DNA from: Lampris incognitus | Taxonomy: Eukaryota; Chordata; Actinopteri; Lampriformes; Lampridae | DNA length: 64,000 bases | NCBI RefSeq assembly: GCF_029633865.1 | Contig: NC_079230.1 | Span: 33,465,150-33,529,149, forward strand | Direction of reading: 5' to 3' | Part shown: positions 42,130 through 52,750 of the stretch, one piece after another | Layout of the letters: each line of letters begins with the position of its first letter | Numbering within the stretch: position 1 is the first letter of the stretch | Position numbers and translations under genes: made by a program | The notes under the pieces: model-generated | The model's database searches: none | Told to the model about the DNA's origin: nothing | The model's input: only the letters and a program-made list of their open reading frames with translations

Positions 42130-43719
42130 CAGTGTTTCTCAACCGGGGGTCCGCGAACCCCTAGTGGTCCGTGGTGTAATTGCAAGGGGTCCGTGAAAAT
42201 AAAATATCTTTAAAAAAAAGATCCTATGACATTTATAAAAATAGGATTATTTTACTCAAATGTGACTGAGACCTTTATCTACCTAAACTATAAAGGGTGA
42301 CAGGACTTTTTTCTCTAATTACATCTGTTTCACAAGTGTCATTTATTGTATTTTAATAAGAGATCTCGCTCCCGTTTGCATTGTTAAAAGTTACTGCATA
42401 AAAATTCTGTTGTTACATATATCTGAAAGTTACTGAATACATATTCTGTTTTGTTACATATATCTGAAAGTTACTGAATACATATTCTGTTTTGTTACAT
42501 ATATCTGAAAGTTACTGAATACATATTCTGTTTTGTTACATATATCTGAAAGTTACTGAATACATATTCTGTTTTGTTACATATATCTGAAAGTTACTGA
42601 ATACATATTCTGTTTTGTTACATATATCTGAAAGTTACTGAATACATATTCTGTTTTGTTACATATATCTGAAAGTTACTGAATACATATTCTGTTTTGT
42701 TACATATATCTGAAAGTTACTGAATACATATTCTGTTTTGTTACATATATCTGAAAGTTACTGAATACATATTCTGTTTTGTTACCTATATCTGAAAGTT
42801 ACTGAATACATATTCTGTTTTGTTACCTATATCTGAAAGTTACTGAATACATATTCTGTGTTGTTACCTATATCTGAAAGTTACTGAATACATATTCTGT
42901 TTTGTTACATATATCTGAAAGTTACTGCATAAGAATTCTGTTTTGTTACATATATCTGAAAGTTACTGCATAAGAATTCTGTTTTGTTACATATATCTGA
43001 AAGTTACTGCATAAGAATTCTGTTTTGTTACATATATCTGAAAGTTACTGAATACATATTCTGTGTTGTTACATATATCTGAAAGTTGCTGCATAAGAAT
43101 TCTGTTTTGTTACATATATCTGAAAGTTACTGAATACATATTCTGTGTTGTTACATATATCTGAAAGTTGCTGCATAAGAATTCTGTTTTGTTACATATA
43201 TCTGAAAGTTACTGAATACATATTCTGTTTTGTTACATATATCTGAAAGTTACTGAATACATATTCTGTGTTGTTACATATATCTGAAAGTTACTGAATA
43301 CATATTCTGTGTTGTTACATATATCTGAAAGTTACTGAATACATATTCTGTTTTGTTACATATATCTGAAAGTTACTGAATACATATTCTGTGTTGTTAC
43401 ATATATCTGAAAGTTACTGAATACATATTCTGTTTTGTTACATATATCTGAAAGTTACTGAATACATATTCTGTTTTGTTACATATATCTGAAAGTTACT
43501 GCATAAGAATTCTGTTTTGTTAACTATATCTAAGTTACAACTGAAAGCTCTTATTTTTGCCCCAAAGAGTGAATAAATGCTATAATGCGATTTAAAATGC
43601 AGTTTCTACTGTTTCTATCAAATTGCAACCCCCCTCCCCCAAGATCAGGTGGAGGGGTCCTCAGGGTAGATCAAAAATACGCAGGGGGTCCAGGACCCCA
43701 AAAAGGTCGAGAACCACTG
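42130..43719. mobile_element. hAT MITE carrying a 41-bp satellite, 8-bp target duplication
   Basis: The ends CAGTGTTTCTCAACCGGGGG and GGTCGAGAACCACTG (inverted) are flanked by exact ATCTAGAT on both sides (42122-42129, 43720-43727). The 8-bp duplication identifies hAT. The subterminal GGGGGTCCGCGAACCCC and GGGGGTCCAGGACCCC blocks also pair. There is no transposase; the interior is mainly a tandem array. Confidence 0.95.
42395..43535. repeat. 41-bp tandem array inside the hAT MITE, about 28 units
   Basis: The unit GTTACATATATCTGAAAG-TTACTGAATACATATTCTGTTTT repeats at exact 41-bp steps (for example 42412, 42453, 42494). Two variants alternate, GAATACATATTCTG and GCATAAGAATTCTG, the latter with an EcoRI site. 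Confidence 0.97.
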
Positions 43720-43729
43720 ATCTAGATGG

Positions 43730-43970
43730 TGTGGTGATACACAACTGAGGGTAGATTCACCAGGGGCTGCTGCTCCTTTAAGGCGGGCGGTCAGAGTGCT
43801 GACGTAGGCACTGCTTAGAGTTTCCGGGGTGGAGCCATGTTGGCAGCAGCCTAGCGGTCGGTTGGCTGGTTGCCAGGAGGGATTGTGCTGTATCGGTGTT
43901 GTTTTGTGTGGCGAGTAAACGGGATTGGCTCGACTCGATCTCTCCGCCTCCTCATTCCTGTACTCCCACA
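43730..43970 (+). mobile_element. Possible solo LTR
   Basis: TGTGGTGATACAC...TGTACTCCCACA with a U5-like C/T-rich end. No partner and no target duplication is visible, so this rests on end sequence only. Confidence 0.35.
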
Positions 43971-44044
43971 ATAGCATACGTCGGACTTTAGTAGGGTTGC
44001 CAACCGTTCCTTAAAATAAGGAATCGTTCGTTATTATATAATAT

Positions 44045-44224
44045 TGTAGCAAATGGGGGGGGGGGGGGGCAGCCCGGCCGCATCGGACCGTCACAGCGGG
44101 GACGCGAACTTGTGTATTCCGCACCGCAAGTGACAACATGAACCAGTCGCCTAGAGAGTCCGACCCGTTGGCCAAGGGCTAACGGGTCTAGGGCTAACGG
44201 GTCTACTTATTCGTGTACGTTACA
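44045..44224 (-). repeat. tRNA-like short repeat, copy 5
   Basis: TGTAGCAAATGGGG...TACGTTACA on the plus strand; it contains a G14 run and a duplicated GGGCTAACGGGTCTA. The tRNA-like block reads on the minus strand. Confidence 0.7.
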
Positions 44225-44275
44225 TCACGCCTCCTTCGGGGAGCGCGTCCGCGCGTATCCCAGTTCTGACACCAA

Positions 44276-44434
44276 TGTAGCGAATTCAGGGGCGGCCCGG
44301 CCGGACCGTCACAGCCGGGACGCGAACCCGTGGCTCCCCCATCACGAGGACAACGTAACGTTGTCGCTTGCGGTGTGGGAGCTATGGGTTCGCGTCCCGG
44401 ATGCGGCGTCCCGAGCTGCCCCTGAATTCGCTGC
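44276..44434. repeat. tRNA-like short repeat, foldback form
   Basis: The left half reads TGTAGCGAATTCAGGGGC...GGGACGCGAACCCGTGG, and the right half repeats it inverted: GGGTTCGCGTCCCGG...GCCCCTGAATTCGCTGC. Arms are about 65 bp (44276-44343, 44367-44434). It is two 3' halves of the tRNA-like repeat joined head to head. Confidence 0.75.
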
Positions 44435-44454
44435 CCTGAATACATGGATATATA

Positions 44455-44459
<5 letters not shown>

Positions 44460-44523
<64 letters not shown>
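44460..44523. repeat. (TA)n microsatellite
   Basis: About 32 TA units, adjoining the palindrome. Confidence 0.95.
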
Positions 44524-44527
<4 letters not shown>

Positions 44528-44585
44528 GATGCAGGAGGACACGTTGTGATACGCTGCAGCGTATCACAACGTGTCCTCCTGCATC
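44528..44585. repeat. 58-bp perfect palindrome, no spacer
   Basis: The left half GATGCAGGAGGACACGTTGT... (44528-44556) is the exact inverse of 44557-44585 with no loop. Outside it the symmetry stops at once. It belongs to the same (TA)n-plus-stem repeat family as 8555-8825, sharing the flank GTTCCGCTCCTC...GTGCTTATAACACCATT...GGTTTCGG. Confidence 0.95.
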
Positions 44586-44681
44586 CGTGTTGATGTTCCG
44601 CTCCTCGCTGGTTGAGTGCTTATAACACCATTGATGGTTTCGGGAAAAAACCCACTGTAAATATATATAATATATATATGT

Positions 44682-44683
44682 GG

Positions 44684-44727
<44 letters not shown>
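44682..44727. repeat. (GT)n microsatellite
   Basis: About 22 GT units. Confidence 0.95.
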
Positions 44728-44728
<1 letters not shown>

Positions 44729-44743
44729 GTGTAAGGCACATCA

Positions 44744-46306
44744 TACAGTGGCGTGAAAAAGTGTTTTCCACCTTCCTGATTTCTTATGTTTTTGCATGTT
44801 TGTCACACTTAACTGTTTCAGATCATCAAACAAATTTAAATATTGGACAAAGATAACACAAGTAAACACAAAATGCAGTTTTTTAATGAAGGTTTTTATT
44901 ATTAAGGGAAAAGAAAAATCCAAACCTACATGGCCCTGTGGGAAAAAGTGATTGCCCCCCCCCCCCTGTTAAAACATAAATTAAATGTGGTTTATCACAT
45001 CTTTGGAAAGCTGAGTTAAATTTCTGTAGCCACACCCAGGCCTGATTACTGCCACGCCTCTTCTCAATCAAGAAATCACTTAAATAGGACCTGCCTGTCA
45101 AAGTGACGTAGACCAAAAGATCCTCAAAAAGCTACTAGATATCATGCTGCGATCCAAAGAAAAGGTTATAAAGCCATTTCTACAGCTGTGGGACTCCAGC
45201 GAACCACAGTGAGAGCCATTATCCACAAATGGTGAAAACATCGAACAGTGGTGAACCTTCCCAGGAGTGGCCGGCCGACCAAAATTACCCCAAGAGCACA
45301 GCGACGACTCATCCAAGAGGTCACAAAAGACCCCACAACAACATCCAAAGACCTGCAGGCCTCACTTGCCCTGGTTAAGGTTCAGACTCCACCATAAGAA
45401 AGAGACCCTGCATGACAGAGTTCCACGACGAAAACCACCGCTGAGCAACAAGAACATAAAGGCTCCTCTCAGTTTTACCAGAAGACATCTTGATGATCCC
45501 CAAGACTTTTGGGAAAATACTCTGTGGACCGACGAGACAAAAGTTGAACTTTTTGGAAGGTGTGTGTCCCATTACATCTGGCATAAAAGTAACACAACAT
45601 TTCAGAGAAGGAACATCATACCAACAGTAAAATACGGTGGTCTGGGGCTGTTTTGCTGCTTCAGGACCTGGAAGACTTGCTGTGGTAAATGGAACCATGA
45701 ATTCTGCCGTCTACCAAAACATCCTGGAGGAGAAAGTCCGGCCATCTGTTCGTGACCTCAAGCTGAAGCGCACTTGGGTTCTGCAGCAGGACCATGATCC
45801 AAAACACACCAGCAAGTCCACCTCTGAATGGCTTAAGAAGAACAAAATGAAGACTTTGGAGTGGCCTAGTCAAAGTCCTGACCTGAATCCGATTGAGATG
45901 CTGTGGCATGACCTTAAAGAGGCGGTTCATGCTCGAAAACCCTCCAATGTGGCTGAATTACAACAATTCTGCAAAGACGAGTGGGCCAAAACTCCTCCAC
46001 AGCGCTGCGAAAGACTCACTGCCAGGTATCACAAACGCTTGACTGCAGAGTTGTTGCTGCTAAGGGTGGCCCAACCGGTTATCAGCTTTAGGGGGCAATC
46101 ACTCTTTCCCACAGGGCCATGTAGCTTTGGGTTTTCCTGTTCCCTTAATCATAAAAACCTTCATGTAAAAACTGCATTTTGTGTTTACTTGTGTTATCTT
46201 TGTCTAATGTTTACATTTGTTTGATGATCCGGAACAGTTATGTGTGACAAACATGCAAAAACATAAGAGATCAGGAAGGGGGCAAACACTTTTCCACACC
46301 ACTGTA
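44744..46306 (+). mobile_element. Tc1-like transposon C
   Basis: TA at both ends (44744-44745, 46305-46306). The ends are inverted copies starting CAGTGGCGTGAAAAAGTGTTT and CAGTGGTGTGGAAAAGTGTTT. Inverted repeats are about 230 bp and contain the inner block ACATGGCCCTGTGGG. The transposase reads on the plus strand. Confidence 0.9.
45144..46090 (+). pseudogene. Tc1-like transposase C, several frameshifts
   Basis: Start MLRSKEKVIKPF at 45144 is followed by stops. Fragments of the paired-like HTH (ERRLIQEV-type text near 45300), RKPPLSNKNIKAPLSFTRRH, LWTDETKVELFG and, in another frame, GCFAASGPGRLAVV, VLQQDHDPKHTSK and [15 protein letters not shown] are readable. The D, D and E positions are all present. 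At least two indels lie near 45400 and 45640. Confidence 0.88.
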
Positions 46307-46317
46307 TGGTGTGACGG

Positions 46318-47540
46318 CCACGCCGGGGGGGCCGGTCAGGCCGGGGGGGCCGTCCCCCAGGCCTGGAATAAGAGGGACGGCCCCCCCGGCCTGACCGGCC
46401 CCCCCGGGCTGGAATAAGAGGGACGGCCCCCCCGGCTTGACCGGCCCCCCCGGCCTGGAATAAGAGGGACGGCCCCCCCGGCCTGGGGGATGGCCCCCCC
46501 GGCCTGGAATAAGAGGGACGGCCCCCCCGGCCTGACCGGCCCCCCCGGGCTGGAATAAGAGGGACGGCCCCCCCGGCCTGGGGGATGGCCCCCCCGGCCT
46601 GGAATAAGAGGGACGGCCCCCCCGGCCTGACCGGCCCCCCCCGGCCTTGAATAAGAGGGACGGCCCCCCCGGCCTGGGGGATGGCCCCCCCGGGCTGGAA
46701 TAAGAGGGACGGCCCCCGGCCTGGGGGACGGCCACCCCGGGCTGGAATAAGAGGGACGGCCCCCCCGGCCTGACCGGCCCCCCCGGCCTTGAATAAGAGG
46801 GACGGCCCCCCCGGCCTGGGGGATGGCCCCCCCGGGCTGGAATAAGAGGGACGGCTCCCCCAGCCTGGGGGATGGCCCCCCCGGGCTGGAATAAGAGGGA
46901 CGGCTCCCCGGCCTGGGGGATGGCCCCCCCGGCCTGGAATAAGAGGGACGGCCCCCCCCGGGACGGCCACCCCGGCCTGGAATAAGAGGGACGGCCCCCC
47001 CGGCCTGGGGGATGGCCCCCCCGGGCTGGAATAAGAGGGACGGCCCCCCCGGCCTGACCGGCCCCCCCGGCCTTGAATAAGAGGGACGGCCCCCCCGGCC
47101 TGGGGGATGGCCCCCCCGGGCTGGAATAAGAGGGACGGCTCCCCCAGCCTGGGGGATGGCCCCCCCGGGCTGGAATAAGAGGGACGGCTCCCCGGCCTGG
47201 GGGATGGCCCCCCCGGCCTGGAATAAGAGGGACGGCCCCCCCCGGGACGGCCACCCCGGCCTGGAATAAGAGGGACGGCCCCCCCGGCCTGGGGGATGGC
47301 CCCCCCGGGCTGGAATAAGAGGGACGGCCCCCCCCGGGACGGCCACCCCGGCCTGGAATAAGAGGGACGGCCCCCCCGGCCTGGGGGATGGCCCCCCCGG
47401 CCTGGAATAAGAGGGACGGCCCCCCCGGCCTGGGGGATGGCCCCCCCGGCCTGGAATAAGAGGGACGGCCCCCCCGGCCTGGGGGATGGCCCCCCCGGCC
47501 TGGAATAAGAGGGACGGCCCCCCCGGCCTGACCCGCCCCC
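46318..47540. repeat. GC-rich minisatellite (45-48 bp), 284-bp higher-order duplication
   Basis: The unit GGCCTGGAATAAGAGGGACGG plus (C)7-rich spacer GGCCTGGGGGATGGCCCCCC alternates with a CCTGACCGG-type spacer. About 26 units. The segment 46741-47024 is repeated almost exactly at 47025-47308. On the minus strand all three frames remain open for 327-477 codons with similar peptide cycles (GGAIPQAGGAVPLI), a by-product of units near multiples of three and the 284-bp shift. I do not treat these as genes. Confidence 0.95.
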
Positions 47541-47938
47541 CCGGCCCGGCCTGGCCAGGTAGCTCCACGCTGCTGCTGCGGCGCGGCGCGGCTGAGCAGC
47601 CGAGGACGGGGCGTCTGCAGGCTCCATGGGGTTCGTTAGTGTAACGACTTGTGTTTAGATGTTAGGTGTTGCTTTCCAGACCCCTTATGATTAGTCACGC
47701 ACTTCACCTGCGTCTGAGCAGTGGCACGTGCAGGACAATGTGCTGTATTTAGTGTGTGTTGTTATAAGTGGCGTTGTCTTGTGTTGTATCTGTGTGACTG
47801 TGTGACCGCATGCTAAACTGACCCTCACGTGCGCTGAAAACCTGCCGTGCTTGACTTGTGCCAATACTGACACGCGTAAAGCACATCTCACATATGTCTA
47901 CAGATTTCCTTTTAGAAGTACTGTAATGTACTGTAATG

Positions 47939-47973
<35 letters not shown>

Positions 47974-48116
47974 GTGTCACGGATGCAATGTTAATGCTTT
48001 CTATTGATTATTTTTGGATATTGATTTTTATGATAATTTATCGAATGCAATATCGTGTCAGTTACTTCGTTAGCGTCTTTGAAAAGAAATGGAAAAGAAA
48101 GTGTTTGTGTGAATAA
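47541..48116. other. No gene; short (GAT)n run
   Basis: No domain recognised. (GAT)n at 47940-47972. Confidence 0.4.
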
Positions 48117-48117
48117 A

Positions 48118-48191
48118 AGGCACCGCTGGGATTCGAACCCAGGATCTCCTGTTTACTAGACAGGCGCTTTAACCAACTAAGCCACGGCGCC
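48118..48191 (-). tRNA. tRNA-Thr (anticodon AGT)
   Basis: On the minus strand the gene has acceptor GGCGCCG pairing with CGGTGCC, including one G-T pair, and discriminator T. The A box is TGGCTTAGTTGG and the B box is GGTTCGAATCC. The anticodon stem CCTGT/ACAGG encloses CTAGTAA with AGT (plus-strand ACT at 48155-48157). TTTT follows the 3' end directly, a Pol III terminator. It looks functional. Confidence 0.96.
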
Positions 48192-49009
48192 GCCGAGCTG
48201 ACTGGGCCCCATGTCCCTATTCCTTTACTTTTCATGACGTCACTTCGAAAGGACGCCTTCCGCAACTGAACCTGTAGCACACACACATCTGCTGCGGCAC
48301 AAACCAGGAGCCTGCAGGAAGCACGCTGCACCACCGACCCGACCACGGACCCGCCACGGGCCGACCACGGGCCCACCACGGGCCCACCACGGACCCGACC
48401 ACGGGCCGACCACGGGCCCGCCGACACAGCGGCCGGGAAGGGCGGAGTCCCACCTTCCGCGGGGCACTGGGCGTTTGTCAAAGCCAGCACCCCAAACGGC
48501 ACCAGCCGATCGGAGAGAGGCGGACACCCGCTGTCTGAGCGCAGGGCGAGACGGGGTTCCCAAACACCGCGTCCGAAACAGGCCGAGCCACAACTTGGTC
48601 CACCAACAAGACCGGGGCGCCAAGCGTGCGACCATTTAGTCGCCTTCTGGTTTGGCGTCAGCGCGAGTCCATTTTAAACCCGGCCGCGCCGCTACGAAAG
48701 CGACCGCCTTTGACCCAGTACGACCGGAACCTGTGCGCCCCCGAGTAGTGGGCCTGGCGCGCGTGTGTGTGTGAGAGAGGAGTTACCGCGAGGCTCTCGT
48801 GACGTCACCAAACAAAGCAGCGTGGCGGGGGGGGGGGGGTACGCGGGACGTGAGTCGCCGCTCAGTAGGACTTGCTCTCGCTGTGAAACAAACAACGAAA
48901 CGACCTATTGCTTGTTTTTTAAAAGCCAAGACCCTCCATCAGACCCCCACCCCCCCCCGCTCCACCCACCCGGACTGAAGACGGTGCAGACGAGAGACCA
49001 GGAGGTCAC
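48192..49009. other. GC/CpG-rich tract, short tandem CCACGGGCC repeats
   Basis: CpG is frequent from about 48300 to 48860. A short tandem array of CACGGGCCGAC and CACGGGCCCAC lies at 48335-48425. A G11 run is near 48828. It could be a CpG island, but no exon is recognised and open frames are low-complexity. Confidence 0.4.
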
Positions 49010-49275
49010 GTGAAAAAGGCGAAGACGTATTCCTCCCAACAGGAATGGCCTGTGCAGTATCCATGGCTGCGACTTAGCAAAGAAAAGGGACGTGTACTGC
49101 ATGGCCATGGTGTACATGTACTGCGTGTACATGTACTGCATGTCCGTGGTGTACATGTACTGCATGCGTTGTTCTCAGTGTGGGCAACTTCTGCGGGGAA
49201 AACCAAGTCTGCCGACCCCTCGACCGGCTCCGCTATGATCCAGCACGACACCATCTTTAAGGGCAACAACAGCCT
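49010..49275 (+). pseudogene. Possible decayed TTF-type (hAT-like) zinc-finger exon
   Basis: The frame starting MKKAKTYSSQQEWPVQYPWL is followed by SKEKGR, and a downstream GKTKSADPSTGS. This resembles the W-x4-(Y/F)PWL...K...Y-C-x2-C start of TTF-type/BED-like fingers in hAT-derived genes of the ZNF862 kind. Between the two segments a small tandem of GTGTACATGTACTGC (49093-49166) has expanded, adding Cys residues in another frame. A CSQCG at about 49172 could be the C-x2-C. Recognition is weak; chance similarity is possible. Confidence 0.35.
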
Positions 49276-49299
49276 GGAGCGCGAGCTGTGCAGGGGCAG

Positions 49300-49365
49300 G
49301 GGCACGGGACAGGGGGCAGGGACAGGGGCAGGGGCAGGGGCAGGGGCAGGGGCAGGGGCAGGGCT
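49300..49365. repeat. (CAGGGG)n hexanucleotide array
   Basis: About 10 units of GGGGCA with one or two variants. Confidence 0.92.
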
Positions 49366-49613
49366 GGAAGTTCAGCGTCTCTGCAGGCGGCATGTGAAAG
49401 GCAGGCTTCTGCAACTCGCTGTGCAGAGACGCCGACAGGGAGATAACGCTCACCACAGCGTACTACATCGCCCCGGAAGAGCCGCCACCGCAAGGGTCAC
49501 ATGGACTCATCACGAAAGAACGGATCTGAAGTTAAGCCCACATACAGCCACCACACGGCGTGTGCCCAGCTTACTGGAGCGGAGGCTGACACACTTAAGA
49601 AGATGACAGCGGA

Positions 49614-52244
49614 CTCCGGGTAGCTCTCATCCAGGTAGCCCTCATCCATGTAGCTCTCATCCAGGTAGCCCTCATCCATGTAGCTCTCATCCATGAGGCT
49701 CTCATCCAGGTAGCTCTCATCCATGAGGCTCTCATCCATGTAGCTCTCATCCATGAGGCCCTCATTCATGTAGCTCTCATCCATGTAGCCCTCATCCATG
49801 AGGCTCTCATCCAGGTAGCTCTCATCCATGAGGCTCTCATCCATGTAGCTCTCATCCATGAGGCCCTCATTCATGTAGCTCTCATCCAGGTAGCCCTCAT
49901 CCATGTAGCTCTCATCCAGGTAGCCCTCATCCATGTAGCTCTCATCCATGAGGCTCTCATCCAGGTAGCTCTCATCCATGTAGCTCTCATCCATGAGGCT
50001 CTCATCCATGTAGCTCTCATCCATGAGGCCCTCATTCATGTAGCTCTCATCCATGTAGCCCTCATCCATGTAGCCCTCAGTCATGTAGCTCTCATCCAGG
50101 TAGCCCTCATCCATGTAGCTCTCATCCATGAGGCTCTCATCCAGGTAGCCCTCATCCATGTAGCTCTCATCCATGTAGCTCTCATCCAGGTAGCCCTCAT
50201 TCATGTAGCCCTCATCCATGTAGCCTTCATCCATGTAGCTCTCATCCATGTAGCCCTCATTCATGTAGCCCTCATCCATGTAGCCCTCATCCAGGTAGCT
50301 CTCATCCATGTAGCTTTCGTCCAGGTAGCTCTCATCCATATAGCTCTCATCCATGTAGCTCTCATCCATGTAGCCCTCATTCATGTAGCTCTCATCCATG
50401 TAGCCCTCATTCGTGTAGCTCTCATCCAGGTAGCCCTCATTCATGTAGCCCTCATTCATGTCGCCCTCATCCATGTAGCCCTCATTCACGTAGCTCTCAT
50501 CCATGTAGCTCTCGTCCAGGTAGCTCTCATCCATGTAGCCCTCATTCATGTAGCCCTCATCCATGTAGCCCTCATTCATGTAGCTCTCATCCATGTAGCT
50601 CTCGTCCAGGTAGCTCTCATCCATATAGCTCTCATCCATGTAGCTCTCATCCATGTAGCCCTCATTCATGTAGCTCTCATCCCTGTAGCCCTCATTCGTG
50701 TAGCTCTCATCCATGTAGCCCTCATTCATGTAGCTCTCATCTATGTAGCTTTCATTCATGTAGCGCTCATCCATGTAGCTCTCATGCATGTAGCTCTGAT
50801 CCATGTAGCTCTGATCCATGCAGCTCTCATCCATGTAGCCCTCATTCATGTAGCTCTCATCTATGTAGCTTTCATTCATGTAGCGCTCATCCATGTAGCT
50901 CTCATGCATGTAGCTCTCATCCATGTAGCTCTAATCAATGCAGCTCTCATCCATGTAGCCCTCATCCATGTAGCTTTCATCCATCTACCTCTCATCCGCG
51001 TAGCTCTCATCCGTGTAGCCCTCATTCGTGTAGCTCTCATCCATATAGCTCTCATCATGTAGCCCTCATCCATGTAGCTGTCATCCATGTAGCTCTCATC
51101 CATGTAGCTTTCATTCATGTAGCTCTCATCCATGTAGCTCTCATTCATGTAGCTCTCATCCATGTAGCTCTCATCCATGTAGCTCTCATTCATGTAGCCC
51201 TCATCCATGTCGCTCTCATCCATGTAGCCCTCGTCCATGTAGCCCTCATCCATGCAGCTCTCATCCATGTAGCCCTCATCCATGTCGCTCTCATCCATGT
51301 AGCCCTCGTCCATGTACCTCTCATCCATGTAGCTCACATTCAAGCAGCCCTCATCCATGTAGCTCTCATCCATGTAACCCTCATCCATGTAGCGCTCATC
51401 CATGCAGCTCTCATCTATGTAACCCTCATCCATGTAGGTCTCATCTATGTAGCTCTCATCCATGTAGCTCTCATCCATGTAGTTCTCATCTATGTAGTTC
51501 TCATCCATGTAGCCCTCATCCAGGTAGCTTTCATTCATGTAGCTCTTATCCATGTAGCTCTCATCCATGCAGCTCTCATTTATTTAGCTGTCATTCATCC
51601 GGCTCTCATCCATGTAGCCCTCATCCATGTAGCGCTCATCCATGCAGCTCTCATCCATGTAGCCCTCATCCATGTAGCGCTCATCCATGCAGCTCTCATC
51701 CATGTAGCCCTCATCCATGTAGCCCTCATCCATGTAGCGCTCATCCATGCAGCTCTCATCCATGTAGCCCTCATCCATGTAGCTCTCATCCATGCAGCTC
51801 TCATCCATGTAGCTCTCATCCATGTAGCCCTCATCCATGTAGCGCTCATCCATGCAGCTCTCATCCATGTAGCCCTCATCCATGTAGCGCTCATCCATGC
51901 AGCTCTCATCCATGTAGCCCTCATCCATGTAGCTCTCATCCATGTAGCCCTCATCCATGTAGCTCTCATCCATGTAGCCCTCATCCATGTAACTCTCATC
52001 CATGTAGCTGTCATTCATCCGGCTCTCCTCCATGTAACTCTCATCCATGCAGCTCTCATTTATGTAGCTGTCATTCATCCGGCTCTCATCCATGTAGCTC
52101 TCATCTATGTAGCCCTCATCCATGTAACTCTCATCTATGTAGCTGTCATTCATCCGGCTCTCATTCATGTAGCTCTCATCCATGTAGCCCTCATCCATGT
52201 AGCTCTCATCCATGTAGCCCTCATCCATGTAGCTCTCATCCATG
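49614..52244. repeat. 15-bp minisatellite, about 175 units
   Basis: The unit TAGCTCTCATCCATG repeats for 2.6 kb with a few substitutions (CTC/CCC, CAT/CAG, ATCC/ATTC). Since the unit is five codons, the minus strand stays open as (MDESY/MDEGY/LDESY)n in runs of 475, 230 and 219 codons. The left part alternates with TGAGGCTCTCATCCA units (encoding LMDES), the right part with TGCAGCTCTCATCCA and GCTGTCATTCATCCGG variants, so sub-blocks have different histories. There is no signal peptide, splice site or non-repeat domain attached, and I do not call a gene. Confidence 0.97.
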
Positions 52245-52292
52245 ACTTATGGCGACACGGATGTGTCAGCCAAGGAATGGAGATTGTGTATG

Positions 52293-52746
52293 TGTAACAT
52301 GGTTAAAAACGCCATAACCAAAAATGTTATATAATTACACAAAGTATCACCACATGATTATTATTATTATTATTATTTTATTTTCATCGCCAACATTGTT
52401 ATTTTATTTTATTATATCATCAGGAAACGCTTAGAGTAGCCCCTCCTTGTTGTGACACCTTTCCTGTTAGTAGCCCCTCCCTGTTGTGGCGCCATTTCCT
52501 TTTAGTAGCCCCTCCCTGTTGTGACGCCATTTCCTGTTAGTAGCTATAAAGCGTGTGTTCCCCCTGACTTCTGCCTCTTTCCCGCTCTGGACATGTGGAA
52601 AGAGGCTACAGCAGGAGCTGACCTGACGTTTCCTGAAACCTTCCTGTGTTGTTTATATGCCCCAGACAGAATAATACAGATCCCATGCATGAGAGCAGTT
52701 GTCCTGTCTTTCCTACACAACGCAATGACAAAGTACACCGCCCACA
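52293..52746 (-). mobile_element. Solo LTR of the nested-element family, TATG target duplication
   Basis: Reading TGTAACATGGTTAAAAACG...TACACCGCCCACA, it is the inverse orientation of 14562-15038 and 16678-17156. TATG lies on both sides (52289-52292, 52747-52750). It carries three CCCCTCC-TGTTGTG segments instead of one or two. It proves this LTR family transposed more than once. Confidence 0.9.
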
Positions 52747-52750
52747 TATG

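Noticed and set aside
42395-43535. CRISPR-like array with AT-rich repeats
   Set aside because: Units are head-to-tail without spacers and the array lies inside a hAT MITE.
46194-47627. 477-codon GP-rich frame as a collagen-like or silk-like gene
   Set aside because: All three minus-strand frames are open with the same peptides, as expected from the array and not from selection.
48062-48635. Two overlapping minus-strand frames near tRNA-Thr as a gene
   Set aside because: They run through the tRNA and the CACGGGCC tandem; no domain.
49497-50924. 475-codon minus-strand frame as a repetitive secreted or structural protein
   Set aside because: It is entirely a 15-bp minisatellite with no signal peptide, unique domain, splice signals or codon-position bias visible; open only because the unit is five codons.
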